Source: an uncultured Allobaculum sp. (GTDB lineage Bacteria; Bacillota_I; Bacilli_A; Erysipelotrichales; Erysipelotrichaceae). From it: a stretch of 7,072 nt of DNA. Below the pieces are notes generated by a model, which was given only the letters and a program-made list of their open reading frames with translations, did not search any database and was not told the origin of the DNA. The DNA lies in the NCBI GenBank assembly GCA_910577085.1, contig CAJTLE010000134.1, positions 1-7,072 of the forward strand. Direction: 5' to 3'. The position numbers and the translations under genes were made by a program. Numbering within the stretch: position 1 is the stretch's first letter; each line of letters begins with the position of its first letter. This document shows, in pieces, positions 1-5,488 of the stretch.

Positions 1-57
1 CTGGCAATCCCGAGGTATTTGCAGGCTTGTGACGTCTTCATTCTCATGTATTTATAA
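1..57 (+). pseudogene. Possible tail of an interrupted family-1/4 glycosyltransferase (very short)
   Basis: Frame 1 is open from the first base and reads LAIPRYLQACDVFILMYL before two adjacent stops (55-60). The segment IPRYLQACDVFIL resembles the stretch just before the conserved 'PS..EG' motif in the C-terminal GT-B domain of group-1 glycosyltransferases, where Pro-Ser normally follows. Here the match ends at about base 45, and the next residues (Met-Tyr-Leu-stop) do not fit. This suggests a gene cut inside its nucleotide-sugar binding domain, but 15 residues are too few to be sure. The chance-match alternative is real. The gene would extend left of the window. Confidence 0.3.
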
Positions 58-120
58 TAACACATCTATATTCATTATAGACTGTTTTTTCCTTAAAAAC
101 CCAATATAACCAACTGTTAA

Positions 121-801
121 AATCCGTCCAATCCTTCCGACCCTGATCGGGACCGATTCGTCCTGTCCAAAGGTCACGTTACCCCGGCTTATTACTCCGC
201 CCTGGCCTGTGCTGGTTTCTTTCCGGCAGATGAACTCAAAACCTTCCGGGCGATCGGTTCCAGACTCCAGGGCCACCCCAACATGAATCTCACTCCAGGT
301 GTCGATATGTCAACCGGTTCTTTAGGCCAGGGACTTTCCACCGCTGCCGGCATGGCTTTAGGGGCCAAACGGCTCAACAAAGAATTCAAAGTCTTCGCTT
401 TAGTCGGTGATGGTGAATTAGCTGAAGGCCAGATCTGGGAAGCTTTAATGTTCTCGGCTCACCATAAACTCGACAACCTTTGCATCTACGTGGATGTCAA
501 CGGTCTGCAAATCGAAGGTCCCACTGAAGAAGTCATGAACACCAAACCACTGGACCGCAAATTCGAAGCCTTTGGCGAAAATGTCATGATCATCAATGGC
601 CATGATTTCAACGATCTGGAAAAATCGGTCAATTTTTTCCACTCCAATGCCGGAAGCCAGAAACCGACCGTAATTTTAATGAATACCATCAAAGGCAAGG
701 GTATTTCCTTTATGGAAGGCAATGCCGCATGGCATGGCAAAGCACCCAATGCGGATCAGTATGCGCAAGCTGTCAATGAGCTGAAAGGAGTACAGGCATG
801 A
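121..801 (+). pseudogene. Transketolase, N-terminal (TPP-binding) subunit, 5'-truncated
   Basis: This is the thiamine-diphosphate binding half of a split transketolase, which transfers two-carbon ketol units in the non-oxidative pentose phosphate pathway. Homology begins at about base 121 (NPSNPSDPDRDRFVLSKGH) and runs 226 residues to the stop. Visible motifs are SKGH with its conserved His, QGHP, the STGSLGQG turn, and the TPP/Mg motif that starts at GDGE (about base 409) and ends at DVNGLQIEG. Family members are usually 270-285 residues. About 50-60 N-terminal residues are missing, including the GHPGGS segment that contributes a catalytic histidine. An in-frame stop at 118-120 blocks any upstream extension. 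The first internal ATG (283) has no Shine-Dalgarno sequence and would cut the domain further. The 3' end is intact and overlaps the C subunit by 4 nt. Identity is certain. Whether the break is a real genomic lesion or an assembly chimera cannot be told here. Confidence 0.85.
784..790 (+). promoter_or_regulatory. Ribosome binding site of the transketolase C subunit
   Basis: AAAGGAG lies 7 nt before the ATG at 798 and within the last codons of the N subunit. It fixes the start of the C subunit. With the ATGA stop/start overlap it indicates translational coupling of the two subunits. Confidence 0.85.
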
Positions 802-1736
802 AATCGATCGCAACCCGCGAATCCTTCGGAAACGCATTAAAAGAATTAGGTCGTGAACATCCAGACGTGTATGTCCTCGACGCTGACCTGGCTGGAGCAA
901 CCAAAACCAGCCTGTTTGAAAAAGAATTCCCGGAACGCTTTATCAGCTGTGGAATCGCAGAAGCCAACATGATCGATGCGGCGGCTGGACTTTCAACCTT
1001 AGGCATTGTTCCTTTTGCTTCAACATTCGCCATGTTTGCGGCTGGCCGCGGATACGAAATGATTCGCAATACAGTTGGCTATCCCCACCTCAATGTCAAA
1101 ATCTGCGCTACCCATGGGGGGATCTCCGTTGGGGAAGATGGGGCCAGCCATCAGATGAATGAAGACTTCTCCTTAATGCGGGCAATCCCGGATATGGTTG
1201 TCATGTGCCCAAGCGATGATGTTGAAGCCAGAAAAATGGTCAAAAAAGCCTATGAATGGGAAGGCCCTGTTTATATCCGCTTTGGCCGGGCTCCCGTTCC
1301 TGTTTTCCATACCGAAACGATGGATTTTGAAATCGGCAAGGCCGAAAAACTGCGTGAAGGCAAAGACCTGACGATCATTGCCAATGGCCTGATGGTCAAT
1401 GAAGCCTTGATGGCAGCTGACAGGCTGGCAGAAGAAGGCATTCAGGCCAGCGTCCTCAACATGGCTACCATCAAACCGCTTGACCAAAAGGCTGTGATTG
1501 AAGCAGCCAAAACAACCGGCCGGATTCTGACGGCTGAAGAACACTCGATCATCGGTGGCCTTGGCGAAGCGGTAGCTTCCTGCCTGGCTGAAAACTATCC
1601 AACCCGCGTCCGTAAAGTGGGCGTCAATGACGAATTTGGCCATTCCGGCCCGGCTAAAAAACTTCTGGCTGAATTTGGTCTTTGTGCCGATCATCTTGTG
1701 GAAGAAGCCAGAAAACTCATGGATCTTCAATCGTAA
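798..1736 (+). CDS. Transketolase, C-terminal (pyrimidine-binding) subunit
   Basis: This 312-residue protein is the second half of a split transketolase. It joins the N subunit to form the cytosolic TPP enzyme interconverting xylulose-5-P, ribose-5-P, erythrose-4-P and glycolytic sugar phosphates. The Pyr domain occupies about residues 3-165. It carries the catalytic Glu55 in SCGIAEANMID, His106 and Asp114 in THGGISVGEDG, His118 in ASHQ (by family alignment, the phosphate-binding and active-site positions of full transketolase), and Arg161/Arg164 in YIRFGRAP. The C-terminal domain spans about 185-310, with the AEEHSIIGGLGEAV motif typical of the family. Length matches stand-alone C subunits (about 305-320). 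The start is set by a good Shine-Dalgarno sequence and the 4-nt overlap with the upstream gene. DXP synthase-like or pyruvate dehydrogenase beta-like relatives share the fold, but the paired subunit and the GEDGASHQ motif favour transketolase. The gene is intact, though its partner is truncated. Confidence 0.95.
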   Translation: MKSIATRESFGNALKELGREHPDVYVLDADLAGATKTSLFEKEFPERFISCGIAEANMIDAAAGLSTLGIVPFASTFAMFAAGRGYEMIRNTVGYPHLNVKICATHGGISVGEDGASHQMNEDFSLMRAIPDMVVMCPSDDVEARKMVKKAYEWEGPVYIRFGRAPVPVFHTETMDFEIGKAEKLREGKDLTIIANGLMVNEALMAADRLAEEGIQASVLNMATIKPLDQKAVIEAAKTTGRILTAEEHSIIGGLGEAVASCLAENYPTRVRKVGVNDEFGHSGPAKKLLAEFGLCADHLVEEARKLMDLQS

Positions 1737-1778
1737 TCGCTTCTCATACTTATCTACTCTTGATAATCCCCATTTTTC

Positions 1779-1819
1779 AAGTCCTCTGGTTCGGCTTCCG
1801 GAGGACTTTTCAGTTTTTC
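1779..1819 (+). terminator. Rho-independent terminator after the transketolase genes
   Basis: An 11-bp stem pairs AAGTCCTCTGG (1779-1789) with CCGGAGGACTT (1798-1808), with one G-U wobble and an 8-nt loop. A T-rich tail follows (TTTTCAGTTTTTC). It lies 43 nt after the stop and ends the transketolase transcript. Confidence 0.85.
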
Positions 1820-1827
1820 AGCTGGTT

Positions 1828-1844
1828 CTAAACTGTTAGTTTAG
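1828..1844. promoter_or_regulatory. Perfect palindrome CTAAACTGTTAGTTTAG, candidate operator upstream of feoAB
   Basis: CTAAACT and AGTTTAG are perfect inverted 7-mers around a GTT centre. The site lies between the transketolase terminator and the feo promoter region. Iron-uptake operons in Bacillota are commonly controlled by Fur- or DtxR-family metalloregulators that bind palindromes of about this size. I do not recognise this as a textbook Fur or DtxR box, so the regulator is unknown. It could instead form a small RNA hairpin. Confidence 0.4.
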
Positions 1845-1910
1845 GATTACTTTCTTTGACTGTTTTGTCTCAGTCAGGCGCCAGTTTCCGCCTGCTCCTA
1901 TCCGGCCCAG

Positions 1911-1916
1911 TATAAT
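1911..1916 (+). promoter_or_regulatory. Candidate -10 box (TATAAT) of the feoAB promoter
   Basis: A perfect TATAAT lies 67 nt before feoA. No good -35 hexamer is found at 16-18 nt spacing; the nearest TTGACT (1856-1861) is much too far. Transcription would start near 1923. A consensus -10 without a -35 would fit an activator-dependent or weak promoter, or this may be a chance match. Confidence 0.4.
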
Positions 1917-1933
1917 AAGGCTGGACAAACTTG

Positions 1934-1950
1934 GTCTGAACTTTTCAGAC
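1934..1950. promoter_or_regulatory. Inverted repeat GTCTGA-N5-TCAGAC in the feo leader
   Basis: Perfect 6-nt arms at 1934-1939 and 1945-1950 lie about 10-25 nt downstream of the predicted start site. A repressor bound here would block the promoter; in RNA it could form a small hairpin in the 5' leader. Function is inferred from position only. Confidence 0.3.
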
Positions 1951-1983
1951 AGTACAGAAACTTTGTAGAAAGCAGCGATTTTT

Positions 1984-2208
1984 ATGAAAACACTCAATAC
2001 GGTTGAGATCGGGCAGACAGTAGAAGTCACCCGTTTTGATCTCGATGAGGCAACTGCCTTGCGGCTGCAGTCATTGGGGATGATTATCGGGACCCGAATT
2101 ACAGTTCTGGCCCGCAAAGGAAAAGGAACGATGATCATCGACCTGCGCAAAACCCGCTTTGCGCTGGGTCCTTCGATCACAGATCACATTGAGGTGAAAT
2201 ATGTCTGA
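1984..2208 (+). CDS. feoA: Ferrous iron transport protein A (FeoA)
   Basis: This 74-residue cytosolic protein has the single SH3-like beta-barrel of FeoA, which associates with FeoB and is needed for efficient Fe(II) uptake. The diagnostic LQSLGMIIGTRITVL core (about residues 28-42) and the closing ALGPSITDHIEV strand (about 60-72) are both present. Length matches the family (about 70-85). The start is the only usable one: an in-frame stop sits at 1966-1968 and ATG 1984 is the next start codon. The ribosome site is weak (GAAAG at about 1968-1972), unlike the strong sites of neighbouring genes, so expression of FeoA may be modest. It overlaps feoB by 8 nt, giving a tight feoAB operon. Confidence 0.93.
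   Translation: MKTLNTVEIGQTVEVTRFDLDEATALRLQSLGMIIGTRITVLARKGKGTMIIDLRKTRFALGPSITDHIEVKYV
2191..2196 (+). promoter_or_regulatory. Ribosome binding site of feoB inside feoA
   Basis: GAGGTG lies 4 nt before the feoB ATG at 2201 and within the feoA coding sequence. It supports this start and coupling of feoB translation to feoA. Confidence 0.7.
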
Positions 2209-4222
2209 GATCACTCTTGGTTTTATCGGTAACCCGAACTGCGGAAAAACGACTTTGTTTAACGCATATACAGGGGCCAATTTAAAAGTGGCCAACTGGC
2301 CTGGCGTTACGGTGGAGAGAATGGAAGGCGCCATTTCCTCCCATGGCCAGAAAATCCGTCTGGTGGATCTGCCAGGCACCTATTCCCTGAACTCCTTTAC
2401 GATGGAAGAACAGGTTTCCCGCCAGTTCATCATTTCGGATGAAGTCAGCGTCATTGTCGACGTGGCCGATGCCAGCGCCCTGGAACGCTCTTTGTTTCTG
2501 ACCTTGCAGCTGAGCGAAATGGAGAAGCCCATGGTCATGGCTTTAAATATGATGGATATTGTATCCAAGCGCGGAATCGACCTGGACTTGCACCGGCTTC
2601 AGGAAATTCTTGGAATCCCCGTTATTCCGGTCATTGCCCGCAAAAAACGGGGTCTGAAAACTTTATTGCATGCCGCTTTGCACCAGGCTGAAGATGCTAA
2701 GGCCTCCAACCACCAGCCGCGCATGATTCACTCAGAAGAAACCAAGCCCCATGTCATGGTCTATTCCGATGACATTGAACAGAAAATTAAGGCGGTTGAA
2801 GATCTGCTGCCGGCGGATACCCCGCGTAAGCGCTGGGTTGCCATTTCGATGCTGACCGCCGACCCGGAAATGAAAGCGCGCTACCCGATGGACCTGACCG
2901 GCATTGTGGATGGGCAGGAAGCCAACCAGATTGTCAACCAGCGCTATGACCTGATTCAGGACATCATGGAAGAAGTCATGCTGGGCAAAGAGCAGTCTGA
3001 TACCCTGACCGAACGGATCGACGATGTGGTGACCAGACCATTCTGGGGAGTGCTCATTTTCCTTTGCATGATGGCAATTGTCTTTGCGCTGACGTTTACA
3101 GTTGGCGACTGGCTGTCCGGGTATCTCGAAATCGGTATTGACTGGTTTACCCAGCTTGTCGGGTCGGCATTGACAAACCTGCACGCTTCTGACTGGCTGA
3201 TCAATCTGATCTGCGATGGCATCATATCGGGGGTTGGCGGGATCCTGACCTTCTTGCCGAATATCACCATTCTCTTTCTGGCCATGGCCTTTTTGGAAGA
3301 CTCGGGATATATGGCCCGCGTTGCCTATGTCATGAATGAAATCATGGAAAAGATCGGTCTTTCCGGCCGCGCTTTTATTCCCATGGTCCTTGGTTTTGGC
3401 TGCACGGTTCCAGCCATTATGGCAAGCCGTGCTCTCGAATCGCCAAAAGACCGCAAGCGGGTCATGCTGCTGACTCCTTTTATGAGCTGTTCGGCAAAAC
3501 TTCCGGTCTACATTCTGTTTTCCGGTATGTTCTTTGCCCACAATGCCATGTGGGCTGCCTATTCCATGTATCTGATCGGCATTGCGATGGCTTTGCTTCT
3601 GGCATGGATTTTGCACCGGATGGATGGCGCAAAAGGCACTGTCCCGCTTTTGATTGAACTGCCCGCCTATAAAACGCCAAGCGCGCACTCTGTTGCAGTC
3701 TATGTCTGGGAAAAAGTCAAAGACTTCCTGACCAAGGCGGGAACCACAATTTTTGCAGCATCGATTCTGTTATGGATCTGCATGCATTTTGGCCCCTCTG
3801 GCTATACCTCTGATATCGCCATCTCCTTTGCTGCCTATCTTGGCAAAGGTCTTGCCGTCATCCTGATTCCATGCGGTCTTGGATTCTGGCAGATTGCGGT
3901 GGCTCTGATTGCAGGAATTTCCGCCAAAGAAGTGGTTGTCAGCTCCATTGCCGTTCTCTACGGCATTGCCAACGTCAACAGTTTTGGGGGCATGCAGCTT
4001 CTGCATTCCGAACTGCTTGCTTCTGGTTTTGGCCCGCTCAATGCCTATTGCATGATGCTCTTTACCTTGTTCTATATTCCTTGTGTGGCTGCCTTATCGA
4101 CCATCCGCAAGGAATCGCACTCCACTGCTTACATGTTCAAGGTGGCAGCCTTCCAGTTCAGTGTGGCCTGGATTGTGACGACAATTGTCTATCAGATTGG
4201 CCGCCTGTTCATCGGTATGTAG
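2201..4222 (+). CDS. feoB: Ferrous iron transport protein B (FeoB), GTPase-permease
   Basis: FeoB is the inner-membrane Fe(II) transporter with an N-terminal cytosolic GTPase. In this 673-residue protein the G domain shows G1 GNPNCGKTT (10-18), the switch region VANWPGVTVER (30-40), G3 DLPG (56-59), G4 NMMD (116-119) and a degenerate G5 at IARK (145-148). Asn13 of the P-loop matches the Asn linked to potassium-activated GTP hydrolysis in Streptococcus FeoB. A helical linker of about 160-280 precedes the membrane domain. Its two inverted gate regions are visible: GVGGILTFLPN to DSGYMAR (344-373) with FGCTVPA (Cys401), and MSCSAKLPVY (Cys430). Roughly eight hydrophobic segments follow from 281 to 670, with AKEVVVSS at 575-582. 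Length is normal for Bacillota FeoB, shorter than the 773 residues of E. coli. No feoC-like gene follows. A terminator 100 nt downstream closes the operon. Confidence 0.97.
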   Translation: MSEITLGFIGNPNCGKTTLFNAYTGANLKVANWPGVTVERMEGAISSHGQKIRLVDLPGTYSLNSFTMEEQVSRQFIISDEVSVIVDVADASALERSLFLTLQLSEMEKPMVMALNMMDIVSKRGIDLDLHRLQEILGIPVIPVIARKKRGLKTLLHAALHQAEDAKASNHQPRMIHSEETKPHVMVYSDDIEQKIKAVEDLLPADTPRKRWVAISMLTADPEMKARYPMDLTGIVDGQEANQIVNQRYDLIQDIMEEVMLGKEQSDTLTERIDDVVTRPFWGVLIFLCMMAIVFALTFTVGDWLSGYLEIGIDWFTQLVGSALTNLHASDWLINLICDGIISGVGGILTFLPNITILFLAMAFLEDSGYMARVAYVMNEIMEKIGLSGRAFIPMVLGFGCTVPAIMASRALESPKDRKRVMLLTPFMSCSAKLPVYILFSGMFFAHNAMWAAYSMYLIGIAMALLLAWILHRMDGAKGTVPLLIELPAYKTPSAHSVAVYVWEKVKDFLTKAGTTIFAASILLWICMHFGPSGYTSDIAISFAAYLGKGLAVILIPCGLGFWQIAVALIAGISAKEVVVSSIAVLYGIANVNSFGGMQLLHSELLASGFGPLNAYCMMLFTLFYIPCVAALSTIRKESHSTAYMFKVAAFQFSVAWIVTTIVYQIGRLFIGM

Positions 4223-4323
4223 CGCTCTGCACTCATCTGCAATCAAGCGTTTATTCATCATTTCAGGATTTATGCCTGACTTTTAATATTCGTTTTATTT
4301 CCATATCGATTATGATTTGTATT

Positions 4324-4350
4324 CAGACCGGCGTGTGCCGGTCTGTTTTC
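4324..4350 (+). terminator. Rho-independent terminator of the feoAB operon
   Basis: A perfect 9-bp stem pairs CAGACCGGC (4324-4332) with GCCGGTCTG (4337-4345) around a GTGT tetraloop, followed by TTTTC. It lies 101 nt after feoB and 79 nt before the next gene, so the peptidase gene most likely has its own promoter, which I could not identify with confidence. Confidence 0.88.
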
Positions 4351-4417
4351 TGTTCATTGCATCGGTGAGTTTGGTCCTTCTCGATTAAGATGGAAACAGA
4401 AACATCAAGAAAGTAAT

Positions 4418-4422
4418 GAGGT
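4418..4422 (+). promoter_or_regulatory. Ribosome binding site of the YugP-like peptidase
   Basis: GAGGT lies 6 nt before ATG 4429 and supports the start that includes the Tyr/Gly-rich N terminus. Confidence 0.7.
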
Positions 4423-4428
4423 AAAACA

Positions 4429-5145
4429 ATGTATCCTTATGGTTATGGCTACGGATATGGCTTTCGAATGGATGCCGGCTATATCTGGGTGCTGATCGCG
4501 ATGGCGCTGTCGCTGGCCGCCTCCGCCTGGGTCAATGCAACCTTCCGTAAATATTCTCAAGTTCCATCCACAATGAGCGGTTATGAAGCCGCCCGCTATG
4601 TTCTCAATCATGCCGGTCTGCAGAATGTCCGGATTCAGGAAATCCGGGGCAACCTGACCGACAACTATAACCCGACAACGAAAGTTCTTTCGCTCTCACA
4701 GTCCACATACAATTCCTACTCAGCAGCCGCTGTTGGAGTAGCCTGTCATGAATGTGGGCATGCGATTCAGGATGCCAGACACTACCTGCCTAACCGCATC
4801 CGCGCAGCTCTGGTTCCAGTGGTCAACATTGGTTCAAATGCCGCGATTCCATTATTCCTGCTGGGTCTGCTCCTGAACATTTCGGGTCTGACCTGGGCCG
4901 GAATCATCCTGTTCTCGCTGACGCTGGTCTTTGGTCTGGTCACACTGCCAGTTGAATTCAACGCCAGCTCCCGGGCTTTAAAGATTCTCAAAACCGATCC
5001 GCACTTTACGCAGACCGATTATAATGGCGCCCGCAAAGTTCTGATCGCGGCTGCCAGCACTTACCTGGCTTCGGTTTTCATGTCCCTGACCCAGCTGCTT
5101 CGCTATATCGGCATTGCCAATCGCAACGACAACAATCGCCGGTAA
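4429..5145 (+). CDS. YugP-family membrane zinc metallopeptidase
   Basis: This 238-residue integral membrane protein belongs to the neutral zinc metallopeptidase family of Bacillus subtilis YugP (Zn-dependent peptidase_2). The zinc signature HECGH is at residues 107-111 (His107, Glu108, His111) within VGVACHECGHAIQ. Glu176 in LPVEFNASSRA is a likely third ligand. A hydrophobic segment lies at about 17-35, two more form the hairpin at about 126-172, and one more lies near the C terminus (about 205-225). The soluble part at 45-105 is the usual GYEAARYVL...VLSLS region. The N terminus YPYGYGYGYGF is a short Tyr-Gly repeat. Length is close to family norms (about 225-240). Substrates are not established for this family, so a role in membrane protein quality control is only a guess. 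It stands alone between two terminators, with codon use like its neighbours. Confidence 0.9.
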   Translation: MYPYGYGYGYGFRMDAGYIWVLIAMALSLAASAWVNATFRKYSQVPSTMSGYEAARYVLNHAGLQNVRIQEIRGNLTDNYNPTTKVLSLSQSTYNSYSAAAVGVACHECGHAIQDARHYLPNRIRAALVPVVNIGSNAAIPLFLLGLLLNISGLTWAGIILFSLTLVFGLVTLPVEFNASSRALKILKTDPHFTQTDYNGARKVLIAAASTYLASVFMSLTQLLRYIGIANRNDNNRR

Positions 5146-5183
5146 GTGACTTCTTTGATTTCCAGTTTTATGTTTTCAACCAG

Positions 5184-5217
5184 ACGCCCTGATCCATGGA
5201 TCGGGCGTTTTCTTTTT
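5184..5217 (+). terminator. Rho-independent terminator after the zinc peptidase gene
   Basis: The stem ACGCCC-(T bulge)-GATC pairs with GATCGGGCGT around a CATG loop (5184-5208) and is followed by TTTTCTTTTT. It lies 38 nt after the stop codon. Confidence 0.85.
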
Positions 5218-5227
5218 GGCCGCGAAC

Positions 5228-5374
5228 ATGGATCGGCAAGACAAACCTCCAAGATGGCCCTCCAAAATTCCCCTGCAAAATGGATCAACAAGACGAAACA
5301 TATGATGGACCACCAAGATAAACCGTTGATAAACCTGATGGATGAACTTGCCAGATAAACCGCTCAATAAACGG
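5228..5374. repeat. Degenerate direct repeats in the peptidase-sstT intergenic region
   Basis: Four related units begin ATGGA: 5228-5247, 5280-5299, 5305-5324 and 5338-5361. They share the pattern ATGGAtc-N2-CAAGAyAAACC; the last unit carries about 4 extra bases. The final two extend into a longer imperfect tandem pair (5305-5337 and 5338-5374), each ending in an AACCG...ATAAAC-like stretch. The first three can be read as MDxQDK-like peptides, but each soon meets a stop and lacks a ribosome site, so coding is unlikely. No transposon ends or recombination sites are seen. The rest of the gap between 5218 and 5410 holds nothing else I can support. Confidence 0.5.
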
Positions 5375-5410
5375 ATGGAAAATATGAGAGTCTTTAATCC
5401 GAATCCCCCA

Positions 5411-5447
5411 ACAAAAAAGATCTTCTGAAGAAAGGCTTCAGAAGATC
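5411..5447 (-). terminator. Rho-independent terminator of sstT
   Basis: A perfect 12-bp stem is formed by GATCTTCTGAAG (5419-5430) and CTTCAGAAGATC (5436-5447) with a 5-nt loop. Read on the minus strand it is followed by TTTTTTGTT (from 5418 down). The T-run lies only on that side, so it serves the minus-strand gene. Confidence 0.92.
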
Positions 5448-5481
5448 CAGAAATTTGTAAGATTCAGAGATTTGTAAAATT
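5448..5481. repeat. Adjacent 17-bp tandem duplication in the sstT 3' untranslated region
   Basis: CAGAAATTTGTAAGATT (5448-5464) is directly followed by CAGAGATTTGTAAAATT (5465-5481), with two mismatches. It lies between the sstT stop and its terminator and looks like a local slippage or duplication event without evident function. Confidence 0.7.
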
Positions 5482-5488
5482 CTTTGTT

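Noticed and set aside
283..801. ATG 283 as a genuine start for the transketolase N subunit
   Set aside because: There is no Shine-Dalgarno sequence before it, and homology extends in frame back to about base 121, so it is an internal methionine.
1173..1730. Open frame of 185 codons antisense to the transketolase C subunit
   Set aside because: It overlaps a well-supported gene along its full length and its protein resembles nothing I know.
1856..1916. TTGACT (1856) and TATAAT (1911) as one promoter
   Set aside because: The spacing of about 49 nt is far from the 16-18 nt needed for a sigma-70-type promoter.
2732..3688. Open frame of 318 codons antisense to feoB
   Set aside because: It lies wholly opposite the clearly coding feoB, has no recognisable domain and a composition typical of a codon-bias shadow.
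5146..5358. A 70-codon frame after the zinc peptidase gene
   Set aside because: It runs through the terminator hairpin and the degenerate repeats, lacks a ribosome site and gives no recognisable protein.
5228..5374. CRISPR array
   Set aside because: The units are degenerate, unevenly spaced (52, 25 and 33 nt) and lack constant repeats or cas genes nearby.
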